Source: Oscillospiraceae bacterium
GTDB lineage: Bacteria; Bacillota; Clostridia; Oscillospirales; Oscillospiraceae
Assembly: GCA_017411225.1 (NCBI GenBank)
Contig: JAFRDQ010000058.1
Span: forward strand, 1-44,417
Length of the DNA: 44,417 nucleotides
Direction of reading: 5' to 3'
The position numbers and the translations under genes are program-made. This document shows, one piece after another, positions 8,785 to 16,487 of the stretch. Each line of letters starts with the position of its first letter. Position 1 is the stretch's first letter. The notes under the pieces are model-generated. The model searched no databases and was not told the origin of the DNA. It saw nothing but the letters and a program-made list of their open reading frames with translations.

Positions 8785-11194
8785 GCTGCCATATCAATTC
8801 GTTGACGGACAGAGGGAGATCCGCTTTGACCGCTTTGATCTGCCCGCGCCGTGGATCAATTATCTTTCCAACGGCAGGATGCACGCTTTCGTCTCCCAAG
8901 CGGGCGGCGGCATGAGCTGGTGGATTTCCCCGATGATGTTCCGCGTCACCCGCTATCGCTTTTTCAACATGCCCATCGACTCTCCGGGGTTCTATGTTTA
9001 TCTCCGCATGGATGACGGAACCGTCTGGTCGCCCGCGTTTCGCCCCTGTGAGACGCCGGTGGACTTCCGCAAGGCCAGCCATGCGCCGGGATATTCCATG
9101 TTCACCGCGAAAAAGAACGGACTGACTGCCGCCCTGAAACTCTTTATGGTGCAGGACTATGACACGCTGGTGTGGGATCTGAAGCTCACGAATGAGAGCG
9201 GCGAGGCGATCTCCTGCGACGTCTTTGCCTATGTGGAGCTGTCTCAGTTTCTGGCACGAGAGGAGAACATCCTCGGCTACTATCTCAAGTGGAACACCCG
9301 CGCGGTCTTCGATGAGGACTTGCAGGCCGTCACCTATGCTTACACCGCATGGATGCACCCGCGCAAGGACGAATCTCCGCTGGTGTATTTCGGCTCGGAC
9401 GCGAAGATCGACTCCTTCTGCTGCAACCGCGACGTGTTCTGCGGCAATTACCGGGATGAGAGAAATCCCGTTGAGGTCCAAAACGGCCGCCTTTCCAATA
9501 CCAATCTGCAGGGCGGCGAGCCCTGCGGCGCGCTGCACACGCACGTCAGCCTGCAGGCAGGCGCAGAAAAGCAGTTCCATTTCTTCCTCGGCGTGGCCGA
9601 AGGAGCGCTGACCGACTACGACAAGGCTGTGGCAGGAGCAAAGGCTGCGCTGACCGCACTCCGGAAAGACAGCGCAGCAGATCAGCAGTTTGCGAAGCTC
9701 CAGAGCTGGTGGGGCGAGCATCTTGCCGTTTATCAGTGCGATCTTCCGGATGCGGACGCACAGCGGATGATCAACATCTGGAACCCGCTGCAATGCGTGC
9801 AGACTGCCCGCTATTCCCGTTCCATCAGCTCGGACGCCTCCGGCGTACGCGGCATCGGTTTCCGGGATACGGCGCAGGACATGCTGGCGCAGGCCTACCG
9901 CAAGCCGGAATGGGCAACGGAGATGCTCAGCTATCTTGCCTCTCAGCAACTGGAGGACGGCCACGCGATCCACACCGCCTGGCCCGAAGAAAAACGCCCG
10001 CCGCAGGATATTACCCGCTCGGACGATCATATCTGGATGGTGTATCTTGCCTATGCTATCGCCGCCGAGACCGGCGATCTGCGCTTTCTGGATCAGGAGA
10101 TCCCGTTCCTCGGGACGGATCTGGTCACGCCCGCAGGCTCCGCAACGCTGTGGGAGCATCTGCTGCGCGGCGTGGACTTCACAGAAAAACATCTGGGCGA
10201 GCACAACCTGCCGCTGATCCTCTTCTCTGATTGGAACGACCATCTCGGCCCCTTCGGACGTAAGGGCAAGGGTGAGAGCATCATGGTTTCCCAGCAGCAT
10301 ATTTATGCGCTGCGGCAGCTTTCCGAGCTGGCGGAAATGCGCGGCGAAAGTGCAGAGCCGTTCCGGCAGCTCATTGAAAAGCAGGAAAAGGCGCTGGAGG
10401 CAACCGCATGGGACGGCGCGTGGTTCCTGCGCGGTTTGGATGACGATGCGCAGCCCATCGGTACGCACACGCAGGAGCACGCCCGGATCTGGCTGAACGC
10501 CCAGAGCTGGATGGTTATTGCGGATGCCTGTAAGGAGCACCAGATCGAAGCCATGGACAGCGCCGCGCGAGAGCTGGACACCGGCATGGGTCTGCTGCTC
10601 AACACCCCCGGCTATCCCGGCTGGCCCAGCAAGGAGGCGGCCATGGTCAACGGTCTGCCTGCCGGGTATTCGGAAAACGGCGGCGTGTTCTGTCAGGCCA
10701 ACTGCTGGGCGATCATGGCAGAAGCCATTTTGGGACACGGCGATCGGGCGTGGAAGTATTACAAGCAGGTCATGCCAAGTGAAGTGATCCGCAAAGTCGG
10801 CGTGGACCGTTCTCACGCGGAGGCCTATGCCTATTGCTCCACGCTGCTCGGCAAGGATAACGAGAAGTTCGGCTGGGGCTGCGTCAGTCAGGTCACCGGC
10901 ACGGCGGCCTGGATGGACGTGGCGGCGACGCAGTATCTGCTGGGCATCCGGCCCACGCTGAAAGGTCTGTTGATCGACCCGGCCATCCCCGCAGAGTGGG
11001 ACGGCTTCACCGTGGAGCGCACCTATCGCGGCTGCAGGCTGACGATTGCGGTGAGAAATCCGGATCATGTCCAGCACGGCGTAAAAGAACTGACTGTGAA
11101 CGGCAAGCCGGTGGATTTGACTGGCAAAGCTGTTCTGACGGACAAGCTGCTGCGCGGGTGTTCGGAAGCGGTCATCACAGCAACAATGGGATGA
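8777..11194 (+). CDS. GH94-family glycoside phosphorylase (cellobiose/chitobiose phosphorylase-like)
   Basis: An 805-residue protein. ATG 8777 is chosen because AAGGAG lies six bases upstream; an in-frame TTG at 8762 is less likely. It overlaps the rhamnosidase stop by 8 bases. The N-terminal half is a beta-sandwich (YLSNGRMHAFVSQAGGGMSWW). The second half is an (alpha/alpha)6 barrel with the catalytic Asp364 in GIGFRDTAQDML, the hallmark of inverting GH94 phosphorylases. The late motif GVFCQANCWAIMAEA also fits. Such enzymes cleave beta-linked disaccharides with phosphate to a sugar 1-phosphate, saving ATP, and act in the cytoplasm. No signal peptide is seen, which agrees. Linkage specificity cannot be told. 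The last codons may form the GH94 C-terminal beta domain. Confidence 0.85.
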   Translation: MDKLPYQFVDGQREIRFDRFDLPAPWINYLSNGRMHAFVSQAGGGMSWWISPMMFRVTRYRFFNMPIDSPGFYVYLRMDDGTVWSPAFRPCETPVDFRKASHAPGYSMFTAKKNGLTAALKLFMVQDYDTLVWDLKLTNESGEAISCDVFAYVELSQFLAREENILGYYLKWNTRAVFDEDLQAVTYAYTAWMHPRKDESPLVYFGSDAKIDSFCCNRDVFCGNYRDERNPVEVQNGRLSNTNLQGGEPCGALHTHVSLQAGAEKQFHFFLGVAEGALTDYDKAVAGAKAALTALRKDSAADQQFAKLQSWWGEHLAVYQCDLPDADAQRMINIWNPLQCVQTARYSRSISSDASGVRGIGFRDTAQDMLAQAYRKPEWATEMLSYLASQQLEDGHAIHTAWPEEKRPPQDITRSDDHIWMVYLAYAIAAETGDLRFLDQEIPFLGTDLVTPAGSATLWEHLLRGVDFTEKHLGEHNLPLILFSDWNDHLGPFGRKGKGESIMVSQQHIYALRQLSELAEMRGESAEPFRQLIEKQEKALEATAWDGAWFLRGLDDDAQPIGTHTQEHARIWLNAQSWMVIADACKEHQIEAMDSAARELDTGMGLLLNTPGYPGWPSKEAAMVNGLPAGYSENGGVFCQANCWAIMAEAILGHGDRAWKYYKQVMPSEVIRKVGVDRSHAEAYAYCSTLLGKDNEKFGWGCVSQVTGTAAWMDVAATQYLLGIRPTLKGLLIDPAIPAEWDGFTVERTYRGCRLTIAVRNPDHVQHGVKELTVNGKPVDLTGKAVLTDKLLRGCSEAVITATMG

Positions 11195-11211
11195 GAAAGA
11201 AGGACAAACAT

Positions 11212-12357
11212 ATGGACACTGCAAAACCGAAAAGACGGGGCTGGACAATCGTTCTGGTCGTATTCCTCGCGCTTGTGGTCATCGCCGCCGTCGCAGTTGG
11301 TATCATTCTCAGCAAAACCGTCCTCGTGAAGCATCCGGAGCTCACCGGAGAACCGGAGGTCGGCAAATGGTATCGAATTACTCCGGAGGGGACAAAGTCC
11401 TCCGACGGGAGCGAATGGCACGGCCTGATCCGGCTCGGCACGGAAAACAAAGTGGTGGTGTACTTCTTCGGCGGCGGCGTCAGCATCACCGGTGAAACCT
11501 CAGAGGGCGGAAAAGAATTTTACGCCACAACGGCCAGTATTCAGGATTTTGTCGCTTCCGGCGGGATCGGCAGTGACAGCGAATTAAACCCGTTTAAGGA
11601 CTGGACGTTTCTCGTTCTGCCGTATGCCACAGGCGATTTCCACAGCGGCACCGGAGCATATCACTATACAGACGACGGCAAAGAGAAAACCGTCTATCAT
11701 AACGGATACAACAATTATGCTGCCTTCATCGAAGCGGCAAAGCAGTATGTCGGAGAGCCGGATACGCTGCTTGTGACGGGCTTTTCCGCAGGCGGCTTTG
11801 CGACGTCGCTTCTGGCGGACGATGTGATCGACCGGTTCCCTTCGGCCGAAAACATTACGATCTGTGTGGACAGCTCGCTGCTGCTCTATGATGGATGGCA
11901 TGATACTGCGGTCGATCTTTGGCAGTCACCCAAGGAAATATCCGACCGGCTCACTGGCAACAATCTGGTGCTCGACAGTCTGACCGCACTTTATAACAAG
12001 CGCGGTAACACCGTGAAGATCCTGTTTGACTGTTCCTATCGGGACGATACGCTTATGCAGTATCAGTCCTATATCAGCACCGGTAAAATGGATCAGACCA
12101 AAGCGCTGGGAGACCAGTTCCAGAAGGATCTGGCAAAGATGGTCGCCGACCTGCATAAGAACATACCCAACATCGGGATTTACATCTGGCGATGCGGTGA
12201 GGACGAAAGCACCGGCAACACGCAGCACACCATCATTTCCAGCAACGTCTTCGATGCGCTGGAAGATGGCGTCAGCGTTGCGGATTGGATCTATGCCGCA
12301 GTAAACGGCGATGTACAGACCCACGGGCTGGAGCTGCTCGAAATGGCATCCGCATAA
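11212..12357 (+). CDS. Membrane-anchored pectinacetylesterase-like hydrolase
   Basis: A 381-residue paralogue of the protein at 1840-2964. The start at 11212 has AAGAAGG eight bases upstream; ATG 11191 is an alternative adding seven residues. Residues about 12-36 form one hydrophobic helix (TIVLVVFLALVVIAAVAVG) after a Lys/Arg-rich N-terminus, with no clear cleavage or lipobox site. The catalytic domain is therefore predicted outside the membrane on an N-in anchor. Ser192 in TGFSAGGFATSLL is the nucleophile, with Asp in SYRDDT and His in TQHTII as candidates. YATGDFHSGTG is shared with the paralogue. It probably de-acetylates the polysaccharide at the cell surface before uptake, complementing the cytoplasmic copy. 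Last gene of the (+) operon. Confidence 0.8.
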   Translation: MDTAKPKRRGWTIVLVVFLALVVIAAVAVGIILSKTVLVKHPELTGEPEVGKWYRITPEGTKSSDGSEWHGLIRLGTENKVVVYFFGGGVSITGETSEGGKEFYATTASIQDFVASGGIGSDSELNPFKDWTFLVLPYATGDFHSGTGAYHYTDDGKEKTVYHNGYNNYAAFIEAAKQYVGEPDTLLVTGFSAGGFATSLLADDVIDRFPSAENITICVDSSLLLYDGWHDTAVDLWQSPKEISDRLTGNNLVLDSLTALYNKRGNTVKILFDCSYRDDTLMQYQSYISTGKMDQTKALGDQFQKDLAKMVADLHKNIPNIGIYIWRCGEDESTGNTQHTIISSNVFDALEDGVSVADWIYAAVNGDVQTHGLELLEMASA

Positions 12358-12416
12358 AGCTGTGCGCTTTTCGGCGTTCAACCAGTGTTTTTTGGAGCGC
12401 TTTTTGAACCAAGGCT

Positions 12417-12923
12417 TTACGGCAGCGTCGCCACCTGCAGGATCATGTCCGTCAGCTCCTCGACCGACTCCTTGCAGCCGCTTACAAGCCATGCGTAATA
12501 GATGCTGCAGATCCCGCCGCCGAGGAAGTGATAGCGGTACAGATCCTTATGATCGTGCGCGCGGTATGCGTAGACACGCACGAACTCTGTCCGCACGAGC
12601 TCAAATTTCCCGGCGCGGACCAGCAACTCACCGAGCGGACGGACGCGCACAAGATGTCGAAATATCTCAAGAAAATAAGGGATCGTCTCGGCGGCATCAT
12701 ATTTCTCCTTCAGTCCTGCCCTCTGGACAAATTCATCCGTGATGCGGTCGATATGATATTGCAGGATCTGATCCTTTGTCTCAAAATTCCGGTAAAACGC
12801 CATGCGTGAGACGCCCGCCTCGTCCACGATCTGCTGGATTGTGATACGGTCATAGTCCTCTGTTTCCATCAAATGCAGGAGGGCTTCTGCCATGCTTTGT
12901 TTGGAATACTCTGCCTTGTTCAT
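12417..12923 (-). CDS. TetR/AcrR-family transcriptional regulator
   Basis: A 168-residue regulator. The N-terminal helix-turn-helix spans about residues 8-52: ITIQQIVDEAGVSRMAFYRN, then the typical FETKDQIL. The C-terminal half is an all-helical ligand-binding and dimerisation domain with no recognisable ligand signature. It converges with the esterase gene that ends at 12357; only a weak 5-bp stem, no convincing terminator, is seen in the 59 bases between. It diverges from the SGNH/SLH gene. The shared intergenic region holds overlapping promoters and an inverted repeat that is a natural autoregulatory operator. Its targets are probably itself and the SGNH/SLH gene. Control of the glycan operon is possible but not shown. 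Confidence 0.88.
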   Translation of the reverse strand: MNKAEYSKQSMAEALLHLMETEDYDRITIQQIVDEAGVSRMAFYRNFETKDQILQYHIDRITDEFVQRAGLKEKYDAAETIPYFLEIFRHLVRVRPLGELLVRAGKFELVRTEFVRVYAYRAHDHKDLYRYHFLGGGICSIYYAWLVSGCKESVEELTDMILQVATLP

Positions 12924-12940
12924 GTTACATTTTTCTCCGT

Positions 12941-13011
12941 TTTATAACGATTGCGCCGATTCCGTTGATTCACAATGGTTTTTCCGATATTATAAACTCA
13001 AGCGTTATAAA
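12941..13011. promoter_or_regulatory. Inverted repeat, candidate TetR operator half-sites
   Basis: TTTATAACG at 12941-12949 and its exact complement CGTTATAAA at 13003-13011 flank the divergent promoters. The right copy lies in the spacer of the regulator's own promoter and just downstream of the forward -10 box. The left copy lies between the regulator's -10 and its start codon. The 53-base separation would need two bound dimers or looping. The link to the adjacent TetR gene is inferred from position only. Confidence 0.5.
12965..12993 (+). promoter_or_regulatory. Predicted promoter of the SGNH/SLH gene
   Basis: TTGATT (12965-12970) and TATTAT (12988-12993) are separated by 17 bases. Transcription would begin near 13000, leaving a short leader with AGGAGGAAG before the ATG at 13042. 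The -10 box overlaps the -10 box of the opposing regulator promoter, so the two should interfere. Confidence 0.6.
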
Positions 13012-13017
13012 TGTCAC
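12989..13017 (-). promoter_or_regulatory. Predicted promoter of the TetR gene
   Basis: On the minus strand, GTGACA (13017-13012) and a perfect TATAAT (12994-12989) are 17 bases apart. The spacer contains the TTTATAACG half-site, so a repressor bound there would block its own promoter. Confidence 0.65.
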
Positions 13018-13041
13018 GTTTAATATTCAGGAGGAAGAAAG

Positions 13042-14931
13042 ATGAAATCTATGCGCAAAGTCATTGCCGTACTGCTGACGATCGCCATGGCGTTCAGTCT
13101 GTGCAGCGTGGTCTCGTTTGCCGCGACCGCGGAGGACGTCTGGCAGTACGGGACCTACACCTCTCTCGGCGACAGCGCCGTCGCCGGCTATGGTCTCCCC
13201 GGCTGGGAGAAAATGAAGCAGGAATACGCAGTCTGGGGCGAAGCCGCCGTAGACATGGACGTGCGCGACACGATCGCGTATCTCAACAGTCTTGCAGCCG
13301 CGGATCAGGCTCTTGTGGAGGGAACGCCCGAGTATGCCGCCACGTTCGCCGTGCTCAAACAGCAGAAGCTGGACGAGCTTGGCGATGAGCTGGCAAACCA
13401 CTGGCACGCCACAGACTATACCCGTCTGCATGAGGTGCAGGGCACCTATGCGTCCCTGATTGCCAAAGCGGTCGGCGCATCGGAGGCGGAGGGCACCTTC
13501 CATCCCTATGCGCAGTGCGCCTTCCGCACGGAAGAACTCCTCATGGTGCTGGACAAGAACTACAAGGGCGACAGCAAAGAGCTGGTTGATATCTCCGCCG
13601 GTATGTCCAACGGCTCCTTCAGCTATGAAAACCTGCTGGAGCTGCAGAGCAGCGAGCTGTACCCGGAGGCCATCCGTAATTCCAATCTGGTCACCATGTC
13701 CATCGGCGCGAACGACATTTATGTACCGATTCTCGGCACGATCATGGCAGATCTCGTGAAGCTGATGGTGGAGCAGGCCGCGGCACAGGGAGAGCAGATC
13801 ACTGAGGAAGAAGCCATGGCGGACGCAGCGCAGGCGGTCGCCGAAAATGACACCGAGGTATTTGAGCAGGCCTCGGAGTATGCCGATCAGGTGGAGCTCG
13901 GTGAGGCGACGGAGGCCGAGCAGGCCGAAGCGGTGGAGGCGTTGAACGATGCCGGCGGAGACACGGGCGATGTCGATACCAACGACGAAGCCAGCGCACT
14001 GCAGGCAATCGCCGCGCTTATGGCGGTGATCTCAATGAAGGATCCGCTCTATCCCGCCAAGATCGCCAATCTCGCGCTCAAGTGCGAGGTGAACTATCGC
14101 ATCAATTATCCCAAGATCGTCAAGCGCATCTTTGAGATCAATCCGAACGTCACGCTGGTCGTTCCGTCCTATACCCTGAACTATGACGGCTTCGGCAATC
14201 TCGGCGGCATTCTCAAGCTGGTCTTCGGCGAGATGAATCTGTTCGTGAAGCTGCAGCCGAATCACAACGGACGCTATATCCCGATCACGCTGCCGGACAA
14301 GGATCTGCGTTTTGTGGACAACTCCCATCCCGATGTGCCGAGCCACGCCCTCATTGCGGAGACGATCCTGAAGGCGCTGCCGGTGCAGCCGGCATTCAGC
14401 GATGTATCGAATCTCTCGGAGGAGTTCAAAACCGCCATCAACTGGGCGGTGCAGGAAGGCGTGACCAATGGCACGAGCCCGACGACCTTCAGCCCGAACG
14501 AGAAGTGCACCCGCGCGCAGATCGTGACCTTCCTCTGGCGCATGGCGGACAAGCCCGCGCCGACGCAGGCGGCTGCCTTTACCGATCTCACGGAGGACTG
14601 GTACGCCGAGGCTGTCGCCTGGGCTTCCGAGAACGGCGTCACCACCGGCACGAGCGCCGACAAGTTCAGTCCCGACCAGACCTGCACCCGCGCGCAGATC
14701 GTCACGTTCCTTTATCGCTACGATCAGAAGTTCAATCCCGACGCAAAGTCGTCTGTCTTCGGCGGCACGAGCTTCCGCGATGTGAGCGCCGGCGCCTACT
14801 ACGGTGCACCCGTGGCTTGGGCGGTGAAGAACGGCATCACCAACGGAATCAGCTCCGTCCTCTTCGCCCCGCTGCAGCCCTGCACCCGCGCGCAGGCAGT
14901 CACGTTCCTGTATCGCTACGCGGCTCTGTAA
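13042..14931 (+). CDS. Secreted SGNH/GDSL esterase with three SLH domains
   Basis: A 629-residue secreted protein. The signal peptide spans residues 1-28 (KVIAVLLTIAMAFSL, cleavage after SFA). The SGNH hydrolase domain spans about 35-450, with nucleophile Ser45 in LGDSAVAGYG, the block III motif IGANDIY, and the DxxH dyad in HPDVPSH near its end. A strongly acidic, Ala/Glu-rich insert (about residues 245-325) splits the fold. Three SLH repeats follow (about 450-505, 510-565, 573-629), each ending in a FSPxxxCTRAQIVTFL-like block (FAP in the last), which bind secondary cell-wall polymer. The start has AGGAGGAAG eight bases upstream. A likely role is a cell-surface lipase or acyl/acetyl-esterase. 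Regulation by the divergent TetR is probable. The substrate is unknown. Confidence 0.88.
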   Translation: MKSMRKVIAVLLTIAMAFSLCSVVSFAATAEDVWQYGTYTSLGDSAVAGYGLPGWEKMKQEYAVWGEAAVDMDVRDTIAYLNSLAAADQALVEGTPEYAATFAVLKQQKLDELGDELANHWHATDYTRLHEVQGTYASLIAKAVGASEAEGTFHPYAQCAFRTEELLMVLDKNYKGDSKELVDISAGMSNGSFSYENLLELQSSELYPEAIRNSNLVTMSIGANDIYVPILGTIMADLVKLMVEQAAAQGEQITEEEAMADAAQAVAENDTEVFEQASEYADQVELGEATEAEQAEAVEALNDAGGDTGDVDTNDEASALQAIAALMAVISMKDPLYPAKIANLALKCEVNYRINYPKIVKRIFEINPNVTLVVPSYTLNYDGFGNLGGILKLVFGEMNLFVKLQPNHNGRYIPITLPDKDLRFVDNSHPDVPSHALIAETILKALPVQPAFSDVSNLSEEFKTAINWAVQEGVTNGTSPTTFSPNEKCTRAQIVTFLWRMADKPAPTQAAAFTDLTEDWYAEAVAWASENGVTTGTSADKFSPDQTCTRAQIVTFLYRYDQKFNPDAKSSVFGGTSFRDVSAGAYYGAPVAWAVKNGITNGISSVLFAPLQPCTRAQAVTFLYRYAAL

Positions 14932-15053
14932 TATCGCATTCTCATCTGCAACTTTGATGCTCATATCTCTTCAAAAACGTCCGCAAATAAACATCGTGCC
15001 GTCCAAGTCCAGAAGGGCGGCATGTACTAAAAAACCGTTTCCGATAAAACCAG

Positions 15054-15088
15054 CAGGGCTGCCTCAATCGAGGCAGTCCTGTTTTTTT
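15054..15088 (+). terminator. Rho-independent terminator of the SGNH/SLH gene
   Basis: A 12-bp stem (15054-15065 with 15070-15081, one G-T pair), loop AATC, followed by seven T residues. Confidence 0.9.
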
Positions 15089-15208
15089 CATTTTGCACAT
15101 TCGACACTCCCCTGCTTGCTTGCTGCAATGAAGGTCACTCATATCCTTGTCTTCGATTTACAGCTTGGCGGCGTTTCTGTTCGCCGTAAGGTTTCCGGAG
15201 ATACCGCG

Positions 15209-15245
15209 AAAACGGGACTGCTGCATGCTGCAGCAGTCCCGTTTT
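15209..15245. terminator. Bidirectional terminator at the end of the protease operon
   Basis: A perfect 15-bp stem (AAAACGGGACTGCTG, 15209-15223, pairing with 15231-15245) with a 7-base loop. The A and T tracts at its ends allow termination in both directions. It lies 14 bases beyond the stop of the last protease gene, which it probably serves. Confidence 0.85.
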
Positions 15246-15259
15246 GGGTTTTCGGATGA

Positions 15260-16459
15260 TCAGAGCGTCAGATTCGGGGACCAGCCCTTGAAGATACTGC
15301 GGATGATGTTCTGGAAGAACTCACGCAGCCAGTCGAAGTTGAACAGACGATCCCAAATGGTCTGATTGTAGCTGGAATCAGGCGTGGGATCGGGGCTGTC
15401 CGGCATCGCGGGGGCGTCAGTGCCGAAGTATGCGGCAGCTTCGCGGATTGCCGCCGGCGCCTGGATCAGGCCCCAGCCAAACTCCGTGTCGTAGCCCGCA
15501 TCGCCGAGATCGTAGCAGGACGCCTGCAGGATGGCCTTGAAGTCATCGGTGTTCATCTGGGGATGCGCTTCCTTCAGCAGCGCGGCGAGACCGGTCACGA
15601 AGGGCGCGGAGAAGCTCGTACCGCTGGAGCTGTATACGGAGCCGCGGGAACCGATGCTGTAGACCTCCTCGCCCGGAGCCGTGACGAAAATGCTTTTGTT
15701 CTGGTGGGAGAATTCGCTGCGCTCCAGACCCTTGTTGATGCTGCCGACGCCGATGGTCTCCGGAAGCGCGCCGGGGTAGTGCAGCTGCGTGCTGCCGTCG
15801 TTGCCGGTGGAGCAGACGATGATGACGCCCTTGCTGACAGCATACTGGACGGCCTCACGCATGCCGGTGGAGAGCTTGATGGCGCCGGAGCTGTAGTTGA
15901 TCACGTCGCAGTGGAATTCATCCACCGCAGCATAGATTGCCTGGGCGCCCACGCCGTCGGGCGTGGTGTTGCCGTCGGAGGTTTTGATCGGGATGATCGT
16001 CACCTTGGGGGCAATGCCTGCAATGCCGACGCCGTTGTCCTTCGCCGCACCGATGATGCCGGCGATGAAGGTGCCGTGGCCGCTGGAGTCCTCGGTAGAA
16101 GCGCCCTCGGTGAGCATGTGCTTTCCGGCCAGCAGACGATCGGCGCCGAATTCACCGGTATTCGTATAGACGCCGCCGTCGATGATCGCGACGCGGACGC
16201 CTTTGCCGGTCAAACCGCTCTGCCAGGCGGCCTCCATGCCGACCATCTTCATGCCCCACTGCCGGGAGGAGTAGGGATCGTTGGTCATGCCGGCGGCCAG
16301 CGCCTGCGCGCCATCCGCGTCCGGAAGGTCAACGTCCTTGAACTGATAATCGATGGGCAACTCTCCTGCGCTCTCCGCCAGCACGGGGACGCCGAACAGC
16401 GGCACCAGCAGGCACAGAATCATCAGCAGCGTCAGGCCCTTGCGAAATGTGTTTTTCAT
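15260..16459 (-). CDS. Secreted subtilisin-like serine protease A (S8 family)
   Basis: A 399-residue secreted protease and the last gene of a three-paralogue operon. The signal peptide is residues 1-29 (LTLLMILCLLVPLFG, cleavage near LAES). The subtilase domain spans about 85-345: Asp94 in IIDGGV (Gly replaces the usual Ser after Asp), His128 in SSGHGTF, oxyanion Asn220 in STGNDG, and Ser282 in GTSFSAP. Only about 50 residues separate signal and catalytic domain, so there is no full inhibitor-I9 propeptide. They include NDPYSSRQWGM, shared in form with the paralogues. A Pro/Asp/Ser linker leads to the C-terminal segment WLREFFQNIIRSIFKGW, almost identical in protease B. GGAGG precedes the start. 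Likely role: extracellular or wall-associated protein degradation. Confidence 0.9.
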   Translation of the reverse strand: MKNTFRKGLTLLMILCLLVPLFGVPVLAESAGELPIDYQFKDVDLPDADGAQALAAGMTNDPYSSRQWGMKMVGMEAAWQSGLTGKGVRVAIIDGGVYTNTGEFGADRLLAGKHMLTEGASTEDSSGHGTFIAGIIGAAKDNGVGIAGIAPKVTIIPIKTSDGNTTPDGVGAQAIYAAVDEFHCDVINYSSGAIKLSTGMREAVQYAVSKGVIIVCSTGNDGSTQLHYPGALPETIGVGSINKGLERSEFSHQNKSIFVTAPGEEVYSIGSRGSVYSSSGTSFSAPFVTGLAALLKEAHPQMNTDDFKAILQASCYDLGDAGYDTEFGWGLIQAPAAIREAAAYFGTDAPAMPDSPDPTPDSSYNQTIWDRLFNFDWLREFFQNIIRSIFKGWSPNLTL

Positions 16460-16487
16460 GATGGTCCTCCTTCAGGATTGAGATTGC

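Larger units (their letters stand above)
14932..15259. other. 328-base convergent intergenic region
   Basis: This gap separates the SGNH/SLH gene (+) from the protease operon (-). It holds two strong terminator hairpins (15054-15088 and 15209-15245). I see no plausible gene, promoter or structured RNA in the remaining bases. Confidence 0.7.

Noticed and set aside
8555..11248. Very long minus-strand open frame (897 codons) opposite the GH94 gene, and similar ones at 6769-8778 and 5291-6523.
   Set aside because: Antisense shadows of GC-rich coding genes. Their products are Arg/His/Val-rich with no recognisable domains, and the plus-strand proteins match known families.
12358..12416. Terminator between the anchored esterase and the TetR gene.
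   Set aside because: Only weak stems (for example AAAGC/GCTTT) and scattered T runs; not strong enough to annotate.
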